Shown here: positions 34,270 to 41,210 of the stretch, one piece after another
Numbering within the stretch: position 1 is the stretch's first letter
How the letters are laid out: each line of letters opens with the position of its first letter
Origin: an uncultured Myxococcales bacterium
Lineage (GTDB): Bacteria > Myxococcota_A > UBA9042
NCBI GenBank assembly: GCA_903955385.1
Contig: CAJBNH010000186.1
Coordinates: forward strand, 1-41,210
Direction of reading: 5' to 3'
DNA length: 41,210 bases
Position numbers and translations under genes: made by a program
The notes under the pieces: generated by a model
The model's database searches: none
Seen by the model: the letters and a program-made list of their open reading frames with translations, nothing else
What the model was told of the DNA's origin: nothing

Positions 34270-34377
34270 AGGAGACAGGCGCGCAGGACACGAAAGCGTC
34301 GCGGGTCGGTCATGCGTCGGAAAGGTGCGGTTGGCTTGGGTGGGCTGCCCGTGAGCGGGGGCTGGGCGGTGCCGGGC

Positions 34378-34540
34378 GGGGTCAGGTATTTCCAATTGCC
34401 AAGCCGAGGTGCGTCGCGCCGCCGTCCGCTGAGATGGAGGAACCGTCACAGGGGACGCCGCAGCAGGAACCCTGCCGTTCCTTGGCAACAGGCATGCCCA
34501 GATTTTGAAGCCGAACTGGTAACTGGTAATACCTGACCCC
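34378..34540. mobile_element. MITE-like repeat, copy 1 (complete)
   Basis: The 163-bp element is bounded by perfect 13-bp inverted termini, GGGGTCAGGTATT (34378-34390) and AATACCTGACCCC (34528-34540). The similarity continues imperfectly inwards for about 10 bp. Internal hairpins are possible, for example GTCCGCTG with CAGGGGAC. Copy 2 at 40591-40746 aligns without gaps over 156 bp with about 17 differences. It encodes no protein. Termini of the GGTCAGGT...ACCTGACC kind are familiar from non-autonomous repeats mobilised by REP-associated tyrosine (Y1) transposases; that link is from memory, and no transposase lies in the window. Confidence 0.8.
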
Positions 34541-34575
34541 CACGCGCACGGGGCGGCTCACCGTCGAACGCACGG

Positions 34576-34950
34576 TCAGCGGTTCGGCAAAGGCAGCCCG
34601 CTGGACTGGGGTCCACCGGGCTTGAGCTCGGGCTGCTGCGATTGCCAGTGCCAAGCGAGATCGCGGGGAACGCACTGCCCCTTGTAGCAGGTGTCGAGCG
34701 GATGCGGGCAGCGCGAGCATCCGTAGGCCTGAGTGTGGGCCAGGTACGCCGGGTCGTCGCAGCGGCCACCGGCCTTTGCGAGGAGCTGGGCAAGCACGGC
34801 GGGGTCGCACGGCCCGGGCGGCGGCGTGTAGTCCTTGTCTTCCCGCTTCTCCCCATAGGGCCCCATGCCCCCGCCGAAGTGAGGGATCGGGACGGTGCCG
34901 CAATGGTCAGCAACCGGCGCATCGCCACGAAAGAACCTGCTTTTCGCCAT
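34576..34950 (-). CDS. Small cysteine-containing hypothetical protein (124 aa)
   Basis: ATG 34950 follows an excellent ribosome site (AAGGAGGCCCAAG). The 124-residue product begins MAKSRFFRGDAPVADHCG and has a Gly/Pro-rich middle and six further cysteines, including YGCSRCPHPLDTCYKGQC, which could form a metal knuckle or disulphides. No signal peptide is present, so it is probably cytoplasmic unless exported by another route. It lies 41 bp downstream of the PKD-domain gene on the same strand and is very likely co-transcribed with it. Like that protein it is rich in Gly and Cys, hinting at a shared process. Family unknown. Confidence 0.7.
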   Translation of the reverse strand: MAKSRFFRGDAPVADHCGTVPIPHFGGGMGPYGEKREDKDYTPPPGPCDPAVLAQLLAKAGGRCDDPAYLAHTQAYGCSRCPHPLDTCYKGQCVPRDLAWHWQSQQPELKPGGPQSSGLPLPNR

Positions 34951-34991
34951 CTTGGGCCTCCTTGGAAGTGGGGTGTCCTTGCGCGAGCCGC

Positions 34992-36791
34992 TCAGCCGCC
35001 GCAGCCGCCTCCGCACCCGCCACCACCACCGGCGACATTGCGCAGCGGGTTGCGGAGCGGGGCGACCTCGTCGGTCGTGCGGTCGAGCTGCGACAGGGCG
35101 GTGGGGCCGAGAGTGCCCGTGATCGCCGAGTCGAAGCTCCGTGCGGCCACGCGTACCTCGCCGCCGCGCCGCATGCGGTACCGGCTGACCAGCGCGCCGG
35201 TGTCGAGCGCCAGCCCGGACCGCGTCGAGCTCGACGGCGCGATCCCGCGTGCGACGACAACGTCATCGAGACCGCCTCCGTCGCTCGTCACGGCCTCGGC
35301 GACCGAAGGCATGCGCAGCAGCGGCGGATCCGCCGGGATGGTCGACGTCGGCCAGCCCGCCCAGAACCTCCCGATCACGTGCACGCCGCCCGCGACCGTC
35401 TCGGACTTGGGCCCCGACGGCAGGAACACCTCGCCGGTGCGCATCCGCACGCCGTAGGTGCGCCCGGCGTACTGCACCACGTGGTCGCCGAGCTCGCGGT
35501 CGTCGCCCACGACGGCACGCACGGCCGCGTCGCCGAGCACCTGCCGGGCCTTGCAGGTGCTCACGAGGTTCATGGCGTCCAGGTTGGGGACCTGGCGTTC
35601 GGCGTCCTCGCGTGAGAGGCCGAACGTCGTTACGCCACAGGCCCAGTAGTTCTGGAGCCGGATCCGGGCGTCTTCTTCCTGCGCTCCCGCCTTGTCCGAC
35701 TGGCCGATGACGCTCCAGGCCAGGGTCGCATCCCGGGTGTTCCAGGCAAACAGGCAGCCGGGGTAATCGACGGGTCCTGTGGTGTACCGCAGCCCCCGGG
35801 CCTCGCCAAACCGGCGCACGACGGCGCACAGGCCCGAGCCGACCACGGCCAACCAGCGCAAGGCCTGGTAGCGCGGCGGCGCCTGCAGGGGCGAGACCAC
35901 GCTCTGCCCGGTCGTGAGCGTCAGGTCGGGGACGACCTGATCGTTCGCGGCGTTGTCGGCGATCACAGCGTCGTAGCCGAACCCGCCGAGGCCAGGGGCG
36001 AGCCACGCGCCGCCCATGGTGGGGTCGATCACCGCGGGCAGGACCGCGGGGTCGCCGTCCGCGTTGGCATAGGCCAGGCCGCTCGCGTTCGCGAAGGCGG
36101 CCTCGGCAAGCGCCCAGGCCCGCAGGTCGTAGAGCGACTCCTCGAGGTCGATCTGGCGCCAGTCGCGCCGCATCTTCTGCTGCAGGGTGGTCAGCGCCGA
36201 GGACGTGCCGGCGTAGACGACGTCGCGCGGGAACAGCAGGTACAGGCCGTCGGGCAGCAGGTCCGGTTCGGGGATCGGCAGCATCAGCGCCCGGTGGGCG
36301 TAGACGGACTGCAGGCGACCGGCAAGGTCCAGGAAGTCCTTGTCCTGGGGCTGCACGGCAACGCTTGTCGTATCCGAAACGTACGGCTGGCTTGCTGCGA
36401 GCAGGGGGACGAGCGCGAGGACCGTGGCTCCGTCCGGCCGCTGCAGCCGGACCAGGACTACGGCCTCGAAGTAGACGCCGTTGGTGGTGGCGAGCCAGGG
36501 GATCGAGGCCGTCTGCACGCCGATGACGACGGTGCGGTAGTAGGTCTCTACTGTGACGCCGCCGTCCTTCACGACGAGGCGAAGGCGGTAGGTGCCGGGG
36601 TTCTTGTACGGGTGCGAGACGGAGGACCCCGGCCCGTCGGTCGCGCCATCACCGAAGTCCCACGCGTAAGTGGGCGTGGTCAGGGATGCAGTCGAGGTTC
36701 TGATGTTGTCGGCGTCGAACAGGATCGTATCGCCGGAACTGGCCTCGACCACGATGTTGCCAGGCCATTCTGTTGCGCGTTCGGTGATCAT
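34992..36791 (-). CDS. PKD-domain protein with Gly/Cys C-terminal tail
   Basis: ATG 36791 follows GGGAGGATCGAG and gives 599 residues. There is no signal peptide. Residues ~10-92 form a PKD domain: DTILFDADN, YAWDFGDGATDGPGS, VSHPYKNPGTYRLRLVV, with the classic WDFGDG and HxYxxPGxY elements. A ~450-residue region of unknown family follows, with beta-rich and helical segments. The protein ends in GGGGGCGGGCGG, a low-complexity Gly/Cys tail after NPLRNVA. Similar tails occur in other bacterial proteins, where their function is not settled; they could bind metal, cross-link or be processed. It is the first gene of a two-gene unit with the Cys protein that follows. A TACAGT -10-like site lies about 45 bp upstream without a clear -35. 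Confidence 0.75.
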   Translation of the reverse strand: MITERATEWPGNIVVEASSGDTILFDADNIRTSTASLTTPTYAWDFGDGATDGPGSSVSHPYKNPGTYRLRLVVKDGGVTVETYYRTVVIGVQTASIPWLATTNGVYFEAVVLVRLQRPDGATVLALVPLLAASQPYVSDTTSVAVQPQDKDFLDLAGRLQSVYAHRALMLPIPEPDLLPDGLYLLFPRDVVYAGTSSALTTLQQKMRRDWRQIDLEESLYDLRAWALAEAAFANASGLAYANADGDPAVLPAVIDPTMGGAWLAPGLGGFGYDAVIADNAANDQVVPDLTLTTGQSVVSPLQAPPRYQALRWLAVVGSGLCAVVRRFGEARGLRYTTGPVDYPGCLFAWNTRDATLAWSVIGQSDKAGAQEEDARIRLQNYWACGVTTFGLSREDAERQVPNLDAMNLVSTCKARQVLGDAAVRAVVGDDRELGDHVVQYAGRTYGVRMRTGEVFLPSGPKSETVAGGVHVIGRFWAGWPTSTIPADPPLLRMPSVAEAVTSDGGGLDDVVVARGIAPSSSTRSGLALDTGALVSRYRMRRGGEVRVAARSFDSAITGTLGPTALSQLDRTTDEVAPLRNPLRNVAGGGGGCGGGCGG

Positions 36792-37070
36792 CTCGATCCT
36801 CCCTCCCCGGTTGCGAAGAAGGACTGTACGACCGAACGCACGCTCGAGCTACTGCTGCATTTCTGGAATTCTGGAATCGAAATCGTCAGGAATTCGGACC
36901 AAACCTGCCTCCCGGCCTCGCCTTCGTGGCGAGGCAACCAAGCCGATCCCTGAGAAACGGGACCGGTTCGCCGCACAGTTCCTCTCCGCCATGCGAGGCC
37001 GCTCATCGTCGATAGCTGAAGTTCGAGTCGGATCCGGCGCGCCACGTGTCCCGCAGGGTCCCGTGGCGGA

Positions 37071-39431
37071 TCAGGTGGCGGGCACGATGCAGGCAACCCG
37101 CGCCCACCAGGCTCCCATCAACGTTGCCCAGGCAGGGTCGTTGGGTGCGACGGGCCAGGCCGCGCCCGGGTCCACCACCTTGCGAGACGTTCCCGACTTG
37201 CAGCCCGACCACGGCACGACCACGTCGCACCCGGGACAGACCGGGGTGAAGTGGCGCTTCTCTTGGCCAACATTCGACGCCGGCATCCCCTGAACCTCCG
37301 CGTACATCAACTGCCCCGCGGACATGGGGCTGGATCCGGGAGCAGCTTTGGTGCACCTCGAGGCCAACTGCCCGTCGATCTCGGCGTGGGTGTACTCGTT
37401 GCAGTCGAGGCCAATCTTGTCATCCAGCATCACCACCAGCACATACTTCTCGCGCGAACACACCGGGCTGCACCCGTCGCCGGCCGCGAAATTCCCGTCA
37501 TCGCAAGCCTCGCCCTGGTCCAACTTCCCATTCCCACACAGCTTCGCCACGCAGCTCCCCGCCACGCAGTCCTTCCCCGCGGCCCCGCAATCCACCACTA
37601 TCGTCTTCTGCAACCCGTCGCCGCTGCACGAATACGCCTTCGCCGCCTCGCAGCTCCCTTGGTTCGGCGTGCACACCCAGGGCACGCACGCCCCCGACTG
37701 GCAGGCCTGCGCCTGCGGACAAGCCGTCACCTCCCACCCACTGCCGTCGGCCTTGCAAACGCCCAGGCCACCACTCTGACACCCCGTCGACTTCGGCACG
37801 CACGCCTGACTGACACACTTGCCGTCCTGGCACCCCTTGCCGCTCGCCTGGCAGTTCTCGCCCGCAGTCTTGGCAGTCCCGGTCGCGTCGCACTGCGTGA
37901 CCGTCGTCCCGTCGCAGAACACCGAGCCCGGCGCGCACACCTTGGCCTTGCACGCCGTGCCCACGCAGGTTTCCGCGGCCCCGCACGGCGCCTTCTGCCA
38001 CCCCAGGCCATCGGACTGGCACGTCGCCAACAAGCCCTCCTGGCACACCGTCTGCCCCGACTGGCACACCTGACTGACGCACGCCCCGCCGCTGCACGCC
38101 TTGCCCGCCTGCCCACAGTCCTCGACCGGTTGCTGCACCGTGCCGCCCCAGCTGCACTGCTGCACCACCTTGCCCGCGCACGACAGCGCCCCCGGCTCGC
38201 ACACCAGCGCCGCGCACTTGCCGCCGTCGCAGCCTTGGCCCTCGGGGCACACCGTCTTCGCGAACCCCGACCCGTCCGCCTTGCACGTCGCCACCGTCGC
38301 ACCGTCGGCGCACATCACCTGGCCGGCCGAGCACTTCTGCGACACGCACGCGCCGCCCAGGCATGCCCGCTGCTTGCCGTCCGCTCCGGGCTTGCTGCAG
38401 TCGTCCACCGTCGCTTGCGACAAGCCCTGCGCGTCACACAGCTTGGCGACGTCGCCCTCGCACGTCTTCGCGCCCGGCACGCACACGAGCGCCACGCAAG
38501 CGGGCACCCCCGACGTCGCCGTGCACACCTTGCTGCCCGTGCCCCCGCTCGCAGGGCCGCACGCCACCTCGTCCCAGCCCGTGCCGTCCTGCCGACACGT
38601 GCGGATCGAGCCGGCGCCGCACTCCTTTGCCCCCGCCGTACACACCGGCGCCACGCAGCCGCCCGCGACGCACACGTAGCCCTCCATGCACGCCAAGCCC
38701 ACGCCCACGCCCGTGCCCGTCGCGTTGCACACCGCCACCTGGCCCTGCTGGCACGATGCCTGCCCCGGCGTGCATACCACCGTCTTGCACGCGCCCGACT
38801 CGCACGCGTCGCCCTGCGCGCACGGCTCGCTCGACCACCCGCTGCCGTTCGCCGCGCACGTCTTGCGCGTGGTCGCGTCTGCGCAAGCCGTCACGCCGCC
38901 CGGGCACGCGTCTGGCACGCACAGGCTGTCGACGCAGTACTGGTCGCCCGCGCAGTCGTCATCGCTCGCGCAGTCCACGCACTCGCCCGCGGCCTTGTCG
39001 CACACGCCCGACGCACAGTCCTTGGACGACGCGCACTTGGGCGCTGGCGGCAGGCACGTGTGCGCCTTGCAGGTCTTGCCGTCCGGGCAGTCCTCGGGCT
39101 GCAGACACTCGACGCACACGCCCGTCGCCTTGTCGCACACCCCGCCCACCTCGGCGCACTGCTTGTCCGACTGGCACGCCGCCTGGGGCACGCACCCGCC
39201 ATCCTTGCAGAGCGCCGGCTGGGCCGGGCAGTCGCTGGCGGCGCGGCACTCCACGCAAGCCTGGGCCACGCAGAATCCGCCCGGGCAGTCCTCGTCGCCG
39301 TCGCACGCCGAGGTGTCCACGGCGTCGGCCGGCTGGGCCGTGTCCTGGGTCTGGTCGTTGCCGCCGCAGGCGGTGAGCAAGGCCAGCACGAGGAAGACGT
39401 GCAGGACAGGGGCGAGGCGGATCAGTCGCAT
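37071..39431 (-). CDS. Large cysteine-repeat lipoprotein with DUF4215 unit
   Basis: ATG 39431 starts a 786-residue lipoprotein (LALLTACGG lipobox). Residues ~43-170 hold EGF-like cysteine knots (for example CDGDEDCPGGFC and ECVDCASDDDC). About ten repeats of ~45 residues follow, each starting CxPGxxxC and containing a C...G.GW....C segment and a C..GxC end. At ~634-661 is CGNGKLDQGEACDDGN...GCSPVC, the DUF4215 myxobacterial cysteine-rich repeat. The last ~120 residues are unrelated, with VLVVMLDDKIGLDCNEYTHAE and paired cysteines. It is predicted to be an outer-surface, disulphide-rich rod or adhesin; the function of such proteins is not known. Its start lies inside the end of the ParB-like gene (10-bp overlap). 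Confidence 0.8.
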   Translation of the reverse strand: MRLIRLAPVLHVFLVLALLTACGGNDQTQDTAQPADAVDTSACDGDEDCPGGFCVAQACVECRAASDCPAQPALCKDGGCVPQAACQSDKQCAEVGGVCDKATGVCVECLQPEDCPDGKTCKAHTCLPPAPKCASSKDCASGVCDKAAGECVDCASDDDCAGDQYCVDSLCVPDACPGGVTACADATTRKTCAANGSGWSSEPCAQGDACESGACKTVVCTPGQASCQQGQVAVCNATGTGVGVGLACMEGYVCVAGGCVAPVCTAGAKECGAGSIRTCRQDGTGWDEVACGPASGGTGSKVCTATSGVPACVALVCVPGAKTCEGDVAKLCDAQGLSQATVDDCSKPGADGKQRACLGGACVSQKCSAGQVMCADGATVATCKADGSGFAKTVCPEGQGCDGGKCAALVCEPGALSCAGKVVQQCSWGGTVQQPVEDCGQAGKACSGGACVSQVCQSGQTVCQEGLLATCQSDGLGWQKAPCGAAETCVGTACKAKVCAPGSVFCDGTTVTQCDATGTAKTAGENCQASGKGCQDGKCVSQACVPKSTGCQSGGLGVCKADGSGWEVTACPQAQACQSGACVPWVCTPNQGSCEAAKAYSCSGDGLQKTIVVDCGAAGKDCVAGSCVAKLCGNGKLDQGEACDDGNFAAGDGCSPVCSREKYVLVVMLDDKIGLDCNEYTHAEIDGQLASRCTKAAPGSSPMSAGQLMYAEVQGMPASNVGQEKRHFTPVCPGCDVVVPWSGCKSGTSRKVVDPGAAWPVAPNDPAWATLMGAWWARVACIVPAT

Positions 39432-40426
39432 GGCGAGGCTCCCGACGGTGGCGAGGATTCGGGCGCGGAGATCGATCTCCGCACTCGCAACCTCTCGATA
39501 ATGTCTTGGAATTGCGCAATAATCAAGTCATTGTCGTCCGTCCCGATTCGCGCGGCGTCGACGAGGCGAGGCAGCAGCCGGAACCGCCCGCGCTTGGGAT
39601 CGCTGCGGCCGGGATCGAGGACTCCCCGCGGCGACCGCGCCCGGACGTCGTGCCGCTGCAACCGGCGCTCGAGCTCGCGAGTCGACCAGCCCCCGCGCAC
39701 GGTTCGCCCGACCCACGCCGCGAGATCCAGGCCCGGCTCGCGGATGCGTTGCCGGTTCAGCAGGATCGCGTGGCCCGCGCTGAAGAGCCCGTGCGGCTCT
39801 CGCAGCGCTTCCCGCAAGGGAGCAGGGAGATCGGCGAGCCGCCTGATGCAGTTCTTGTGTCCCTCGCTGATTCCCAACAGTTCGGCGACCTCGTGCCCGG
39901 GGATGCCTGCAGCCTCGAGCCGATGCACAGCCAGCGCCCGATCGAGGGGCGAGCGCGTCGGCTTGGCAACGTGTTCGACCGCGGCAAGACGCAGGGCGTC
40001 TGCCAAGTCCAGGTCGTCGCGTACGATGGCCGCCATGTCAGCCCACCGCAGACTGCGTGCCGCGTGCGCCCACCCGAACCCAGTGACGATCTGCCATGCG
40101 TCGCCTTTCGACTTGACCACGATCGGGGTTCGCTGGCCTTGCGCTTGCAGGACCGCTGGGAGAGTGCCGAGGCGGACGTGCAGTTGCAGCAGGAACGCCG
40201 TATCCGAGAAGTCGACGTCCGCCAAGCGGATCTGCACCACCTGGAGCGGACCGATGCGGCAGTCGGCGGGCCTGACGATGGGTGGCCGGCCGCGCGTGCG
40301 GGTCGCAGCGCTGCAGCGTGTGTGGCTCAGGCGAACGGACGCGACCTGTCCATTGGCGCCGACCCGAGACCGGGTTGGCCCCGCGGGCGGTAGGCGCGGT
40401 GGGCGCTCGTTTGTGTTCATGGCCAT
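39422..40426 (-). CDS. ParB-like nuclease/CTPase-fold DNA-binding protein
   Basis: ATG 40426 (or 40420) gives about 334 residues; the ribosome site is weak, so the start is uncertain. After a ~60-residue basic tail there is a ParB N-terminal-like domain at ~65-155: VQIRLADVD, then QRTPIVVKSKGDAWQIVTGFGWAHAARSL, the position of the ParB 'GERRxxA' motif, and a helical LADALRLAAVEHV. A helix-turn-helix follows, GIPGHEVAELLGISEGHKNCIRRL (~173-196), and a further helical DNA-binding region to ~260. The 'GERR' residues are GFGW, so CTP handling may be altered. It is not next to a parA gene, so it is more likely a regulator than a chromosome partition protein. It overlaps the next gene by 10 bp. Confidence 0.75.
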   Translation of the reverse strand: MAMNTNERPPRLPPAGPTRSRVGANGQVASVRLSHTRCSAATRTRGRPPIVRPADCRIGPLQVVQIRLADVDFSDTAFLLQLHVRLGTLPAVLQAQGQRTPIVVKSKGDAWQIVTGFGWAHAARSLRWADMAAIVRDDLDLADALRLAAVEHVAKPTRSPLDRALAVHRLEAAGIPGHEVAELLGISEGHKNCIRRLADLPAPLREALREPHGLFSAGHAILLNRQRIREPGLDLAAWVGRTVRGGWSTRELERRLQRHDVRARSPRGVLDPGRSDPKRGRFRLLPRLVDAARIGTDDNDLIIAQFQDIIERLRVRRSISAPESSPPSGASPCD

Positions 40427-40590
40427 CAACCCGGCGGAGAGGCTTTCGCTGGCTGGCAAAGTTGCGCCTTCCTCTCCGGCGATTCAAGGCTGTCGTGAAG
40501 AAGCACGCGTCGTCTCGGGCAGGCTTACCCCTCTCGCGCTGCGCCGCCGAAAGGACCACGCTTCGGGCAACCTGATGTTGGGCAGTGGCT

Positions 40591-40746
40591 GGTAGCTCCA
40601 CGTGTCAAGCCGAGGTGCGTTGCGCCGCCGTCCCCTGAGATTGAGCAACTGTCACAGGGGACGCATCTGCAGGAACCCTGCCGTTCCGTGGCAACAGGCA
40701 TGCCCAGATCCCGAAGCCGAACTGGTAACTGGTAATACCTGACCCC
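40591..40746. mobile_element. MITE-like repeat, copy 2 (left end decayed)
   Basis: It aligns with copy 1 (34385-34540) without gaps and with about 17 differences in 156 bp. It keeps the right terminus AATACCTGACCCC (40734-40746), but the left terminus has lost the GGGGTCAGGTATT match. The internal stem GTCCCCTG/CAGGGGAC is perfect here while copy 1 has one mismatch. Both copies are in the same orientation. Confidence 0.75.
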
Positions 40747-40805
40747 ATCGCCCCCAACGCCCCGATTGTTTCCCAAACGTGCGAACACCATCCCTGCAGG
40801 CGCCA

Positions 40806-40833
40806 TTGTGTCCCCGCCCGCCGCACCTACCTT
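40806..40833 (+). promoter_or_regulatory. Candidate promoter of the reductase gene
   Basis: TTGTGT (40806-40811) and TACCTT (40828-40833) with 16 bases between lie about 50 bases before ATG 40885. The match is moderate; the -10 has the TACxxT form seen at 10958, 21457 and 27497. Confidence 0.35.
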
Positions 40834-40884
40834 GCCCAAGCCGGCATCCAAACGACTCACCGACTTTCCACTGGAGACCCCACC

Positions 40885-41210
40885 ATGAGCCACACCCTGT
40901 ACCAGCCCTTTCGCCTGGGCCGCCTGACGCTGAAGAACCGCATCGTCATGGCGCCGATGACCCGCACCCGCGCCCTGGGCAACCTCGCCAATCCCTTGAT
41001 CGCTCAGTACTATCAGCAGCGGTCAGAGGCGGGACTGATCATCACCGAAGGCACGTCTCCCTCACCCAACGGCCTCGGCTACTGCAACATCCCGGGTCTG
41101 TTCAATGCCGAACAGGCCCAGAGCTGGCGTGGCGTGACCGACGCCGTCCACGCCGAGGGCACGGCCATCTTCGTGCAGCTGATGCACACCGGCCGCGTCA
41201 GCCACGAGGC
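40885..41210 (+). CDS. Old Yellow Enzyme-family reductase, N-terminal part
   Basis: ATG 40885 has GGAG 10 bases upstream and opens a frame running off the right edge after 108 codons. The visible residues include MSHTLYQPFRLGRLTLKNRIVMAPMTR and, further on, EAGLIITEGTSPSPNGLGY, WRGVTDAVHAEG and FVQLMHTGRVSH. This is a near-textbook N-terminal half of the Old Yellow Enzyme/NemA-type FMN-dependent ene-reductases: the APMTR segment, the TEGT...GxGY loop and QLMHTGR are all conserved. Such enzymes reduce activated alkenes, nitro compounds or N-ethylmaleimide with NAD(P)H. It is the family rather than the exact substrate that can be read here. Confidence 0.92.
   Translation, partial: MSHTLYQPFRLGRLTLKNRIVMAPMTRTRALGNLANPLIAQYYQQRSEAGLIITEGTSPSPNGLGYCNIPGLFNAEQAQSWRGVTDAVHAEGTAIFVQLMHTGRVSHE

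Larger units (their letters stand above)
34000..34575. other. Long intergenic stretch with inverted repeat and MITE-like element
   Basis: No supported gene. It holds the inverted repeat at 34170-34269 and the MITE-like repeat at 34378-34540. Several frames are open on both strands but lack start signals and have Arg/Pro-rich compositions typical of GC-rich shadow frames. Confidence 0.6.
40427..40884. other. Intergenic stretch with second MITE-like copy
   Basis: No gene is supported. From left to right it holds the upstream region of the ParB-like gene, the MITE-like repeat (40591-40746) and the promoter region of the reductase gene, including the candidate promoter at 40806-40833. Open frames here continue the repeat or are shadows. 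Confidence 0.5.

Noticed and set aside
36788-37096. 102-codon minus frame overlapping the PKD gene start as ATGA
   Set aside because: The overlap falls in the ribosome-binding region of the PKD gene, and the frame covers an apparent promoter region with no recognisable protein pattern.
37251-40595. 1114-codon plus-strand frame
   Set aside because: It is antisense to the cysteine-repeat lipoprotein and the ParB-like gene, with an Arg/Ala/His-rich composition typical of shadows.
1-41210. CRISPR array, rRNA genes or an integrase gene
   Set aside because: No regularly spaced repeats, rRNA-like sequence or tyrosine/serine recombinase motifs were seen anywhere in the window.

Overview
The window is GC-rich, densely coded bacterial DNA. 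The predicted proteins point to a Myxococcota-like (delta-proteobacterial) chromosome: secreted lipoproteins with long cysteine-rich arrays (CGxxxCGGxCGxC units, a DUF4215 repeat), an AgmX/PglI-type C-terminal domain protein, a DUF4145-like/formylglycine-generating-enzyme-like membrane protein, and a SNF2/SWIM pair. This placement is an inference; no rRNA or other marker gene is present.

Left part (1-10.9 kb, minus strand). A partial gene of unknown function runs off the left edge. Next is a decayed PIWI-RE-type defence island: a PD-(D/E)XK nuclease (2348-3436) overlapping by 4 bp a DinG-like helicase that loses similarity just before its expected DEAH box. No PIWI-RE protein is present. Then come a lipoprotein (3591-4274) and a cysteine-rich zincin-like lipoprotein (4283-6823), a small zinc-finger protein (6900-7097), and a tightly overlapping three-gene operon (7182-10836): sigma-factor-like protein, unknown protein, and a stand-alone Lon-type (S16) Ser-Lys peptidase domain. 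Divergent from it is a DUF4145-like/TM/FGE-like protein (11001-12533).

Centre (12.7-27.3 kb). A 1999-residue protein joins four glycosyltransferase-like domains, a kinase-like fold, a methyltransferase and a NodB-type deacetylase. It is translationally coupled to a LOG/SLOG-type nucleotide-binding protein. These are followed by a GIY-YIG-like protein, a SEC-C protein, a small BolA-like protein, a SWIM protein with its SNF2 ATPase, and a GSU2403-type nucleotidyltransferase. At 27341-27384 lies the 3' half of a tRNA-Arg(CCG) gene with no 5' half, followed by a strong intrinsic terminator. This looks like the distal attachment site of an integrated island extending leftwards; no integrase is in the window.

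Right part (27.4-41.2 kb). A second copy of the zincin-plus-lipoprotein pair (27563-29595) sits just beyond the tRNA fragment. It is followed by an EamA transporter, an AgmX-like membrane protein, a TIGR01777 SDR protein, a small Cys-containing protein with a PKD protein that ends in a Gly/Cys tail, a large cysteine-repeat lipoprotein, a ParB-like protein, and the start of an Old Yellow Enzyme-family reductase. Two ~156-bp copies of a MITE-like repeat ending in AATACCTGACCCC lie at 34378-34540 and 40591-40746.

The best candidates for undescribed biology are the sigma/unknown/S16 operon with its divergent DUF4145-FGE partner, the glycan-modification megaprotein with its LOG partner, and the duplicated zincin/lipoprotein module.
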